The notes under the pieces: generated by a model | Told to the model about the DNA's origin: nothing | The model's database searches: none | Seen by the model: only the letters and a program-made list of their open reading frames with translations | Shown here: piece by piece, positions 1 through 9,117 of the stretch | Numbering within the stretch: the first letter of the stretch is position 1 | How the letters are laid out: every line of letters starts with the position of its first letter | Program-made: the position numbers and the translations under genes | Assembly: GCA_033064195.1 (NCBI GenBank) | Contig: JARBJD010000623.1 | Coordinates: forward strand, 1 to 28,009 | DNA: 28,009 nucleotides | Direction of reading: 5' to 3' | Source: Blattamonas nauphoetae | Taxonomy: Eukaryota; Preaxostyla; Oxymonadida

Positions 1-37
1 TTCTATAAAACAAAAATATATATTAATGTTTTTAAAT

Positions 38-398
38 TCACATTTCTGCTCGATCTATAGCTCCCATTCCAGAACTGTCCAACTGTGCAAATTGATAATA
101 CCCAGGCATTTCAGATTGGTATCCACTGATATCATCATCTGTTCTTGTTGCATAGGCTTGGCGTGTCAGCTTATTGCAAAGTGTCGATATGTCATCTGAA
201 TAGTGATTGAAGTATTCTTTTAAGAAAGTTGAGTCTTGAGTGATCATTTGGAGAAACACAGGATGAATCTGTTCCTTGAAGGCTTTCTTTGTTTCATACT
301 GGGATTGTAGTCCTGTACATGATCATGGCCATTTGTCCCACATTTGTGATGCTACTTTCGATTGAATCAGATTGAACACCATATTGCTCACATATTTC
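38..398 (-). other. 3' portion of an unidentified element gene (copy A)
   Basis: A minus-strand reading frame ends at 38 and reads leftward from roughly 300. The visible C-terminal part is polar and acidic, with segments such as KEYFNHYSDDISTLCNKL, and resembles nothing I recognise. It sits downstream of the basic-protein gene in the same orientation, at the side of the element where capsid-type genes would be expected. No ATG with the usual T-rich leader is visible before it, so either its start is uncertain or it is a remnant. The function is unknown and I am not confident it is a separate gene. Confidence 0.35.
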
Positions 399-995
399 TC
401 AAGATTTGCGGGGTTTCCTTGACTTGCACGGAGTTATTCCCAATACACTTGTCATGAAGTCGCCAACAACTTTCTTCATTATTGCATATGGTTGTTGAGA
501 TCGTTTGGTCTTCATCTCTTCATAGCTGATGTCTCGATAATTGGTTGGCAAATCGTATGTTCCATTTTTGAGGAAATTCCGATGTACAGCTTTGATTCTC
601 CTTCCATTCTCTTGATTGAATGATGTGTATGGTTTCTGTCTTCGCATGTCTGGTGTTGGATTCATGGCGTAGTATGTCTCTTTGACTGGTCTACTGTTGT
701 ACGGAGTTAGCATGGCACCATTGACTGCAATCAAATCTCCAGTATCATTATCGTAGACCATCACATCAGGAACTTGTCCATATTGTTCTACTTTCGCAGT
801 CCAATTTCGTCCAGTTCTTGTAATATACTCACGAGCTGATGGAAGACTACACAGAGCATCATTGCGTCTGGTTTGAATATCATCATCGGCATAGATTCGT
901 TTCAATGCTGCTTGAGTCTCTGCTGCGTATCTCATTCTTGGTTTCTTCGCTTGTGCTTTTCTTTGTGGTTGAACGTACACTATCTTTTGTGACAT
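399..995 (-). CDS. Basic Polinton protein of unknown function (198 aa)
   Basis: An open frame of 198 residues. The N-terminus (about residues 1-35) is rich in Lys, Arg and Gln, and the C-terminus ends in a basic tail (KSRKPRKS). The middle is Tyr- and Asn-rich (residues 80-150), without transmembrane segments or recognisable catalytic motifs. Upstream of the ATG lies TTTTATTTTGTATGAAAA, a variant of the T-rich motif seen at other genes of this element. It is divergent from the ATPase gene, with only 61 bp between the two start codons. A virion or DNA-condensing role would suit the charge but is inference only. It looks whole. Confidence 0.6.
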   Translation of the reverse strand: MSQKIVYVQPQRKAQAKKPRMRYAAETQAALKRIYADDDIQTRRNDALCSLPSAREYITRTGRNWTAKVEQYGQVPDVMVYDNDTGDLIAVNGAMLTPYNSRPVKETYYAMNPTPDMRRQKPYTSFNQENGRRIKAVHRNFLKNGTYDLPTNYRDISYEEMKTKRSQQPYAIMKKVVGDFMTSVLGITPCKSRKPRKS

Positions 996-1056
996 TGTGT
1001 GTTTTCATACAAAATAAAAAAACCAAAAGTATATTTTAATTAGAGTTAAATCACAA
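996..1056. promoter_or_regulatory. Divergent intergenic control region (61 bp)
   Basis: These 61 AT-rich bases separate the divergent start codons of the basic-protein gene (minus) and the ATPase gene (plus). They contain TTTTGTATGAAAA on the minus strand and TTTTAATTAGAGTTAAATCAC on the plus strand, both related to the T-rich start-adjacent motif of the other genes. They must hold both promoters and both leaders. No classical TATA box at a distance is seen. Confidence 0.45.
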
Positions 1057-1938
1057 ATGAAGAAATCGAATATGGCTAAACCAGAGGTTTCGCGGAGGGT
1101 GGAACCCTTGTCTCTTACAGCATATGTGAATGCCAAATTGAGTGAAGCATCAAGTAGGAATGTTTCTCATGAAGTGCAATCACAGATTCATCCAGACTTG
1201 AATTTCAATCGCAATAGTGTCAATGTCCTTGTTGGAAACAGAGGAAGTGGGAAAACATTCAATGCTCTTCGAGAGGTTGCCAAGCTCCAGAATGTTCAAG
1301 TCAGAAATGAACTCTTTCACCTCTTTGTCTTCGTCACTGATAAGAACATTGATCCAACCTTCGACAAATTCAAACCAATACTGAACGTTCCATATGTGAA
1401 AGTCAAATACGATGATGCACTTCCATTTCTCTTGGAACTCTCTGAATCAAAAGCTGCTTATGAAGAGATAATTGACAATCAATGGCAGAACAGAATTACT
1501 GATGAATGCAGAGAGAATCTCTTTGACTCACTTTACATTGATGACTTCTCAGTGAAGAATCTCCAAACGATTATCCTTCTTGATGACTGTCGTCGAATCC
1601 TAGGTGAACGAAGAACATCCAAAAATAGAATGACAATGATGGACTTATTATTGGAGAATCGACAACCGAAATTCACTTTCTTTCTGACGATGCATGAGCT
1701 CTTCAGTTTGTCAGCAGATATGAAGTCAAACATTGATTCAATGTGGATCTTTGGAGGATTCAACAAAGAACGAATCAGTCGAGTCTATCCTCAGTTGAAC
1801 TCACCAATTGACATTCGACAATTCTGGAATGTCTACCAAAGGAAACAAAAATGTGAAGCAGTCATTCTTCGATACAACACAGATGGAGTAGCACTGACTG
1901 AGATCAACAAAGATGGACTAATCAGAAGGGTCTGTTAA
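1057..1938 (+). CDS. FtsK/HerA (A32-like) genome-packaging ATPase of Polinton
   Basis: This is a 293-residue P-loop ATPase, expected to drive element DNA into capsids as in adenovirus-like and giant-virus relatives. Walker A is GNRGSGKT at residues 60-67, within VLVGNRGSGKTFNALREV. Walker B is IILLDD at residues 172-177. A conserved-looking TFFLTMHELF strand (about residues 206-215) is in the position of the sensor segment typical of A32-like ATPases. The length is within the usual range for the family. It is the only gene of copy A on the plus strand in this window. Its last 21 bases overlap the 3' end of the small coiled-coil gene on the other strand. It looks whole. Confidence 0.85.
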   Translation: MKKSNMAKPEVSRRVEPLSLTAYVNAKLSEASSRNVSHEVQSQIHPDLNFNRNSVNVLVGNRGSGKTFNALREVAKLQNVQVRNELFHLFVFVTDKNIDPTFDKFKPILNVPYVKVKYDDALPFLLELSESKAAYEEIIDNQWQNRITDECRENLFDSLYIDDFSVKNLQTIILLDDCRRILGERRTSKNRMTMMDLLLENRQPKFTFFLTMHELFSLSADMKSNIDSMWIFGGFNKERISRVYPQLNSPIDIRQFWNVYQRKQKCEAVILRYNTDGVALTEINKDGLIRRVC

Positions 1939-2244
1939 TTCTTGGATAAGGTTTCCAATTGAGTCAGTCAGCGCTCGAATTGATTCTTCAATGTCAGATA
2001 ATCTTTGATCAATCGAGAGTGAATTAGGAGTAGTGGAAGCATCAACATATCGTTTCCTCAGTGCAATTTCACCTCTTATTTTTGTGATTCTGTATCCATC
2101 GATTTGAATCATCCTATTCAGTTTCTGAGTTGTGTACTCATTCAGTTCTTTTCTATTCTTCTCCAAGTATCTCTGAAAGTCGTGGATGTTTGTGAACTCC
2201 TTTTGTTCTGGATCAAACGGTTCTAATATTTTCAGTGATGTCAT
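1918..2244 (-). CDS. Small coiled-coil protein of Polinton (108 aa)
   Basis: An open frame of 108 residues with no known family match. The C-terminal third (about residues 78-104; SIDQRLSDIEESIRALTDSI) has a heptad pattern of Ile/Leu typical of a short coiled coil. The middle is basic (ITKIRGEIALRKRYV). It lies between the integrase gene and the convergent ATPase gene, overlapping the latter by 21 bp at the 3' ends. The leader TTTTTATTTCACTTAA directly precedes the ATG and resembles the other element leaders. Small helical proteins at this place in Polintons may be virion or adaptor components; that is inference. Confidence 0.6.
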   Translation of the reverse strand: MTSLKILEPFDPEQKEFTNIHDFQRYLEKNRKELNEYTTQKLNRMIQIDGYRITKIRGEIALRKRYVDASTTPNSLSIDQRLSDIEESIRALTDSIGNLIQELTDPSD

Positions 2245-2313
2245 TTAAGTGAAATAAAAATATCTGAAACATTTTTGAGAATAGTCAGAATTGAAGTGAA
2301 CGAAGTTCTGAGG

Positions 2314-4236
2314 TCAAAATAGACCGAACTCAGCAATGAACTCTGGAGTTAAGTCGTCAATAGAGTCTGCATGGAACTTTGTGTGTTGGATTGGAACGTA
2401 GACAACTTTTGACAGACACGTGAGACCATTCAGTAGTGTAGCTACCACATTCCCGTGCTTGTATTCAATGAATTTCCCCACGAATTGAAACTGCCTTCTC
2501 TTCTTCTGAAACTTGGCAACAGTCTTGTCCAGATCAAGATGAATCAGTAGAATGTTTCCTGGTTTGTATTTCCATAACATCTGTGTTTTCTGTTGCTTTT
2601 GGATGTTCTTTAATTGTTCTTCACAACTGGAGATATACAGTGCTTCAATTTCACGATTGTTTTGTGCCTGCTGTGGAGTGAACTTGTTCCAGTACGCTCT
2701 ATGTGGAGTCATGTTGTAATATTCCACCATCTGATTCATCAATGAATGATTTGCCATTTGTGTTGCATTGTCTTGGAATCCATCTCTGATTGTTCTGATC
2801 ACTCGATCGACAATTCTGTTGTGATTTGTAAATGGTGAGCTTGTGAAATATGTGCTGACATTCTGATCCTTGAAAAACTCTGATGCTTCTCCACTTGTCC
2901 ATGCTGCTTCACCATCTCCTCGAATGTTGTTGACATGAACTCCACGATGATTTATCAGATCATTAATCGCAGTCTTGACTTTGCTCCATGATTTATCCAG
3001 AACAGGAATGACAACCAGGTATTTGGTGTTGATGTTAATTGCGAAGAGGTATATCTGCAACACTGTTTTCGACGTTGGTGATTGGATAAAAACGAGATCA
3101 ATTTCCCAGGATCCAAACTTGGGAGAGAAGTACGGTCTGTCACATTTCTGTGGAACCTTTCTGTCAGATGTCTTCTGTGGATCACCTGTAATTGCTTTCG
3201 ACATGAATTGCATCTTCGATCGAAAAGGATACACGATTTTCTCTGTTGGTTTTGGAATCATTGGAGGATCAATTCTCATCGCATCACCTCCTTTTTCTCT
3301 CTGGATTTTCCTCGGATGTGCAGCACTCCATCTATGATCATATTCCTCATACCAATCCTGAAATGATCTTCCTCCGAATGGGATTTGTTTTGTGTGAGTC
3401 AGAATGAAGTTCAGATCATCGTTCGCAATAGTTCTGTTAATTGAGGCTCGAACAAATGTGTCTCTGTTCATTTTATTGGCATCCAGAATGTGTGAAGTAA
3501 TGAAGTGTTCCATGTGCTTTAGATTATTCAGTATTGAGTTCTCAGCTTTGATCTGTTCATCTTCTGAATCGTTTCTCTGTTGATGATCAAACAATCCTTT
3601 CATTTGTGCCAACTTATTGAGCACTTGCTGTGTCGTCGGTTCGTAGTGTCTGATCTCTCTCACAGGGTGTTTGGACGCAGTTGTTCTGATTGACATTGGT
3701 GGATTGGGAAGAATGACATCATCCTCCTCCTCTTCAAATCTCCTCTCCTTCATTGGATATTCATATTCAAACCCCATTGATTTCAAGTTTCTCATCTGTC
3801 CAGGAAGAACTAGGTCTTCAGGTGATTGAATTGCTATTGGTCTTTGCACTGGAATTGGTATTGGTCTTGCCTCTGCAGGCCTTCGAATCCGTGGTGAAGA
3901 ATTCACTCCCTGATTCACCTCGTGATGATAAAATTGATATGCTTCGAATGCAAGTTTAGCAGTGCTATCCCGAATACGAACTCCTAGGAAGTTGCTTACA
4001 AATTGTTGAACTACTCTTCTTCCATCAGGTAGTGATAATTCAGGAGATAAACCTCCATTGAACCAATCCTCGAAGTATGTTTCATCATTTCCATCAAAAG
4101 GTCCATTAGAATCAGCGCCATGATAGACAGGTAAAACGTTAGTGAAAGTCCATTTCTTTTCGACTATTTCGTTTTTGGAATGCTGTGTGCACCGAAGAAG
4201 TCTATTCACTAAAGTATTAATCTGTCGTGTATTCAT
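2314..4236 (-). CDS. Retroviral-type (rve, DDE) integrase of Polinton, copy A
   Basis: A 640-residue integrase that would insert element ends into host DNA. The rve core carries acidic residues at D380 (SWEIDLVFIQ), D441 (NIRGDGEAAW) and D477 (NRIVDRVIRTIRD). The spacing of 35 residues between the last two is that of retroviral integrases. A C-terminal SH3/chromo-like beta domain follows (about 555-625, WKYKPGNILLI onward). The N-terminal 350 residues are unusually long: a helical region, a proline-rich linker (EARPIPIPVQRPIAI), an acidic run, then a helical segment. The gene starts 23 bp after the pPolB stop codon and its leader reads TTATTTTTGTATAA. It looks whole. The N-terminal 120 residues differ strongly from copy B, while later parts are nearly identical. 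Confidence 0.88.
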   Translation of the reverse strand: MNTRQINTLVNRLLRCTQHSKNEIVEKKWTFTNVLPVYHGADSNGPFDGNDETYFEDWFNGGLSPELSLPDGRRVVQQFVSNFLGVRIRDSTAKLAFEAYQFYHHEVNQGVNSSPRIRRPAEARPIPIPVQRPIAIQSPEDLVLPGQMRNLKSMGFEYEYPMKERRFEEEEDDVILPNPPMSIRTTASKHPVREIRHYEPTTQQVLNKLAQMKGLFDHQQRNDSEDEQIKAENSILNNLKHMEHFITSHILDANKMNRDTFVRASINRTIANDDLNFILTHTKQIPFGGRSFQDWYEEYDHRWSAAHPRKIQREKGGDAMRIDPPMIPKPTEKIVYPFRSKMQFMSKAITGDPQKTSDRKVPQKCDRPYFSPKFGSWEIDLVFIQSPTSKTVLQIYLFAININTKYLVVIPVLDKSWSKVKTAINDLINHRGVHVNNIRGDGEAAWTSGEASEFFKDQNVSTYFTSSPFTNHNRIVDRVIRTIRDGFQDNATQMANHSLMNQMVEYYNMTPHRAYWNKFTPQQAQNNREIEALYISSCEEQLKNIQKQQKTQMLWKYKPGNILLIHLDLDKTVAKFQKKRRQFQFVGKFIEYKHGNVVATLLNGLTCLSKVVYVPIQHTKFHADSIDDLTPEFIAEFGLF

Positions 4237-4250
4237 TTATACAAAAATAA
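4237..4250 (-). promoter_or_regulatory. Start-adjacent T-rich motif of the integrase gene, copy A
   Basis: On the minus strand TTATTTTTGTATAA touches the integrase ATG. The same motif precedes the copy B integrase ATG. It lies within the 23-bp gap after the pPolB stop codon, so initiation and the 3' processing of pPolB share this space. Confidence 0.5.
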
Positions 4251-4259
4251 AGTTTGTGT

Positions 4260-7200
4260 TTATTCAATTATCAAATCAGTAGCTTTCAGTCCATGAATGA
4301 ATGGAGGACACGATTCATTTTCAAGTACGATTGCTTTCAGATGGATTCCACTGAGACTGAGTTTCTGTTGTTGTATTTTTGCTATCTCAAATCCATTTGT
4401 GTCCTCTTCGCTCACGATTCTTCTTGTCTGGAACGCATCATTCTGATGCTTGAACCGTTTTACGGTGAAGTTCAGTGTTGTTGTCACAGTCTTCTCTCCG
4501 TTTAGGCACTTCACATAATCGTCACTTGTGATATTTCTTTTCTTTAGAGACACTCCCTTGATCTTGCATTTCTCATCGAGAGAGTAACACTTGGGTGCAA
4601 GACAGATCATCTGTTCACCTTCCTTCTCAATTGCTAATCCCAACAGCTTCTTCTCATCATCAACTCCTTTTTCAGGGTTGGGAAACCATTCATATTTGTG
4701 AGCATCATAGAATTCCTTGTCAGCAATCACGTGTTCAAATTGTTGATGAATTCCAGCATTCGGATCTCCACTAATCGCCCAATAAGCAGAATCAGTGTCT
4801 CCCTCACAGAAGTGAATCTTGTTCATGTCAAGGCATTTGTACATGAAATTGTATATGAAATTCAGATACCAGAACTTGGCATTGTCGAGTGTGAATACTG
4901 CTTCTTGCAGACATGTCTTGCACGATGCTTTCTCTCGATCTTCAATCACGATGTAGTTGTCCTCATTGATCTCTCGAGTCGCTACAAATCCTTTCATCAT
5001 CTGTTTCAAATATGTTCTCTTCTCATTGCAGATTGTGATTGAGTTGTACTTCTCAGTATTCATTCCATCGTATCCATAACTTCCATTCAAGTTGGTCTTA
5101 CAGAATTGTTCCTTTCCTTTGTTTCCAACCTTCATTGCTTCTATTCTGTCATTCATGAATGAGGTCACAAATGGTTCAAATCCAGCGTGTCTCGAGAATA
5201 CCATCACAGTCTTAATATCGTCTACAATGAAGTGGCAATAATCGATGAGGAACCAGAGATAGTATGTCGAAAAGAACATATACTGATTGTGTGTGCTCAA
5301 GAGTTGGGTCAGCTTCCGTTGTTTGTCATCAGTCTTCAATCCATGCTTCTTCATCAACGAATAGGTCTTCTCTCCAATGTTCTCTTCTGTCGTATTGACA
5401 GTGATGTTTCTGAAGATTGGTGGGAAGTTAATGAACTCATTTATGTACTTTTCATCGATATGTCCCTTCAATTCAGCAACAAACAGTGTCTTCTGGTTCT
5501 TGTCCTCTATGATCTCCCGACATTCTTTATCTCCTGTTGCGGTGAATAAGCATCTTCCTGGCATGTACATTCTGTGTTTCGTGTATGGATTGTTCTTGTT
5601 CTTGATTGATGAGAAAGCACTTGGATAGAGGGAATTAAAGTCAACACCACAAACATGTGTCATTTTGTGTTCTGTGTCCTTGGAGATAACTTTTCCATCT
5701 TCATATGTGAAGTGATTGATTGGTGTCACGTCTTTGATGTTCTGTCGATGTTGAACATTCGATAATCCACCAGTCACTGCGGCTCTCAGTTTGTGATAAG
5801 TTTGCTCGTGTGTCAGAGTCATCGGCAATGATTTCCAGAGGCAGTACTTCTTCAATTGAATTCTCAATCGTGTGAGATGTTCATCTTTGTCTGACTTGTA
5901 GGTGTTGCAGTAATCACAACAGATCTTTACGTTCTCTTTTGAATGTCCTTTCGAATTGTCGATTCTATCCAGTGTTGGTCGTACTGCTTGTGAGAAGTGA
6001 CTCTTGCAGATATAGCACACTCTCTTGCACTGTTGAACAAACCAGTCGTAGTCTGCTTCTGTGACATTTTTGTCAGTGCAGCGATGAGCTTTCTGGTCTT
6101 GATAAATGTACGACGCAACCTTGTACTTCCAGTATTGTTTTGTGATTTTTATTTCTCCAGATTGATCCACTCCATTGAAATCATCGTCGATATCAAAGTC
6201 CTTGTAGGCACAGGCATACTTGATTGCTGAAGCATTTGCTGACAATGAAAGATTGTGCAACATATCCACCTTGTATTGGAAGTTCAGATCAATGAGATTA
6301 TTCAATGGTGCAATCATACATTCGACGTCTCTGATGTTGTAGAACTTGAGGTACTCCCAACGGTTCTTGAATCCTTGTTTGTTCCAATCATCAATGTAAA
6401 GTTGGTAATCATAGTCGGACATTTCACTGTTGTTCAGACTCGAATAGAATTCATATTTAGAGAATGGTTCTTGTTTGCTCAGTACTGTGTCGTAGTCTGA
6501 TGAGTCGAAGGATTCCTAAGCAAAGAATGATTTCTGAAGTGTAGTGTTTCCACCAAAAGCCTTTACTGCATTATCCAATGTCATTGGTCCTGTGTATGAC
6601 ATCATGTCTATGAATCGAAGCACCTGTTGTGATCTCTCATGTCTGATCAACACTTGTTTGTACTTTGTTGTGGATCCAAGAAAGCTCACCACTTTCCAAT
6701 CCTTGTCAACGAGATCACGAAAGATGAGATTGATGTCGAATCTAGAACTGTTGAATCCAATCACACTGACTTCATTTTGTGAGGGGATTTCAGGGTCTTC
6801 GTAGTAGTTATCTTCTCGAACTGTCTCGGCATATTTGAAGAGTTGTCTGATCCATTGCTTCACAAAGTCCTTTCCATCTCGAAGATCAAAGTAGATTGAC
6901 TTCACACCTGATTTTGTTTTAATTGCTGATGCAACTGAGAGAGGTTTCAAGTGGGAGATCAATTGTGTATTGTCATCTGAGAATAAATTATCAAGAATGA
7001 GATCTTCCATTGTTTCAAAATCGTACGTGATGTAGTATTGTGTTGGTTTGAATTCGTCTTGTCTCTTATGTGCCATCAGAAATTCAAACGTTCTGTTGTT
7101 GAGGATATGTGGAACGTACGGTCTTGGAGTTTTGTCCAGGGAGATCTTCTTCACATGTTTTCCATCAAGTTCTTTGCACTCTTTGAGATGCTTCTCGTAG

Positions 7201-8666
7201 TATGTCTTGAAGTGAGAATCCTTGACTTGGAATCCTCTTGACTGACAGTAAGGACAGAGTTTGTATCCAGTGATTTTCTCAGGATCAACAATGAACATCA
7301 CATGAACGAGAGTGGCTGTAAGTGGAATCATCAGGATGGGAAGAACACGAGCATCATCATTTTCGTTGACATACGATTGACTTAGGAAGTACCGTTTCTT
7401 GTCTTCATCATATTCATAAATGTGAACTGTGATGTTGAATACTTGCATCGCTTTCTCAATGTCACATGCAATATCAAATCCAGGATAATTGCGCAAGTGT
7501 TCAGTAAGTTGATGTGGCTTCAGGTGAGTTAGATTCATTGATTCTGCGAACAATCTCTTTGCTTCAACGTTTCTCATATTGATTGATATCTTCTTGCCAG
7601 GAACCTCAGGAAGTGTGAGGAATGATAGTGCCTGAAAGAAGCAAATGTTGAACTCGGAATCAATGTACCGAACGTTTCTCGTTTTGATGTGTTCAGTGAG
7701 AATTGCATTCGCTTTTCCTGCAACTGGGAATCGATAGACTGCAACCAGAATTGAGTGGAATGCAATGTACATTGTCTTCGTATCCATCAGTGTTCTCTCT
7801 TGTGATTCTTTGATCAGATTGATTGCATATTTTGAATACTCACTAATGTCTCCTGAACTTCTGATCACAGTTGGGAAACTCTTTGATGTGTTCTCCAATT
7901 CTGGTCTGAAGTCTTTGTAAGTTGTCTCATCTTTGTCTTTTCTCTCGATGATCTTTCCAAAGTCAATACTAATCTTGAATGGATGATCCTTCTCTTTGTC
8001 GAACACTGCTTTGATGAATGTTGTGATTTCTTCAACATTCTTCAGATGATTGTGGAAGTACAGTTGATATGGTTTTCCATTATCTTCAACCTTCTCAACC
8101 TCATTCTTTTTGAACTTCCTTCGTGCATTCATGAGACATTCATTGAATGCTGCTTTGTCGCGTGGTTCAGCGAGTAATATGCATTCTTCAAATCCATCAA
8201 AGGTCTGCACTTCTCTTTTTTCCATCTGCTCATTTTTCTTTTGAATGATCAACAGATTCTTCATCCAGTGATCCATCAGTTTCTCTTCAATTGATTTCAG
8301 TTTCCATGTCATTCTGAACACTTGCTTTTTCAGTTCATCTTTGTTCACTCTTGGATTTGCTTTCATGATTTGCATTCTTGCTTTGCTGTCTTCTTCATTC
8401 ATCATTGCGTTGTTATTGTGCTCTTCCAGTTTGTGAATAAAATCATCAATCTGATAGTTGGTAATATTCCTTATCTCTCCTTCAAAATGGAGATCTGGAT
8501 TCTTGAGCATTGACAGGAGATATGCACGATGATGTTGGTAGTTTCTAATGTTTGGATTATATGTTCGATCATAGCCATGTTCATCCTTGAATTCAAAGGT
8601 GGTGTTCGGAAATAGTTCTCTTATTTTCGTGATGCTGTCTGTGACAAATTTCAGTGTCGCCGCCAT
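4260..8666 (-). pseudogene. Protein-primed family B DNA polymerase (pPolB), copy A, broken
   Basis: This is the copy A counterpart of the pPolB gene of copy B. It shows the same parts in the same order: N-terminal region, OTU-like domain, zinc finger, 3'-5' exonuclease, HNH-like insert and polymerase palm motifs. It is broken, with about one break; the remainder reads as conserved protein nearly identical to copy B over long stretches. The two copies also differ by small in-frame length changes in the C-terminal half, as expected for two subfamily members. The start is the ATG preceded by TTTTTTAATTTGTAGTAA. Confidence 0.88.
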
Positions 8667-8684
8667 TTACTACAAATTAAAAAA
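8667..8684 (-). promoter_or_regulatory. Start-adjacent T-rich motif of pPolB, copy A
   Basis: On the minus strand TTTTTTAATTTGTAGTAA ends at the base before the pPolB ATG. It is identical to the copy B motif, and nearly identical to those of the two modular-protein genes. It lies inside the short gap between the two-module gene and pPolB, so it is the best candidate for a promoter or initiator. Confidence 0.55.
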
Positions 8685-8709
8685 TCCGAAAATAAAAAAA
8701 GTTGAGCGT

Positions 8710-9099
8710 TTATTTTTGTTTTCTCAGGTGGGGTTTTTTCTTGGCAGTCAGCCATGCATCAAGTCTAATTCTGAACACTTCACTTCCGCCAATCTCTCGA
8801 TATGTGAATGGAACCAGAACTTTTGTGTACTCACCTACGAGTTCACAATTGTATTTCTTCAGTTCATTCTCCACAAATGATTGAGTGTAGTGTCGACGTT
8901 TCGCTAGGTGAGGTCTGTTTCCTTGATTCCACAACTTTGGTTTTATTCTCCATTCAACTCCCTCATGAACATACGTCACCGGCACATTATTTCTGACATA
9001 CTCAGAGACTAGCGAACAGTTCTCTTCTTTCATTGATTCAATTAATGCTTGTTCTGAACATACTCGACGTCTTTCGTTGTACATCGCAGTTGGATTCAT
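8710..9099 (-). CDS. Two-module repeat protein of Polinton, copy A (129 aa)
   Basis: An open frame of 129 residues, made of two related modules of about 55-58 residues (roughly 14-70 and 71-127). Each has a helix (for example LIESMKEENC, FVENELKKYNC), then a beta-rich stretch (LVSEY...PVTYVHEGVEW or LVGEYTKVLVPFTYRE), and ends in a W...RPHL.K segment. The module plan resembles short treble-clef-like DNA-binding repeats such as DUF723 found near homing nucleases, but without their cysteines. DNA binding is therefore inference. It is paralogous to the three-module gene nearer the terminus. It lies just upstream of pPolB in the same orientation and looks whole. Confidence 0.75.
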   Translation of the reverse strand: MNPTAMYNERRRVCSEQALIESMKEENCSLVSEYVRNNVPVTYVHEGVEWRIKPKLWNQGNRPHLAKRRHYTQSFVENELKKYNCELVGEYTKVLVPFTYREIGGSEVFRIRLDAWLTAKKKPHLRKQK

Positions 9100-9117
9100 T
9101 TAATACAAATTAAAAAA
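9100..9117 (-). promoter_or_regulatory. Start-adjacent T-rich motif of the two-module gene, copy A
   Basis: On the minus strand TTTTTTAATTTGTATTAA directly precedes the ATG. The same 18 bases occur at the copy B and copy C counterparts. Confidence 0.55.

Noticed and set aside
7983-8513. Open frames antisense to pPolB, rich in Phe, Ile and Cys
   Set aside because: Shadows of the polymerase reading frame on the other strand, present as mirror images in copy B.
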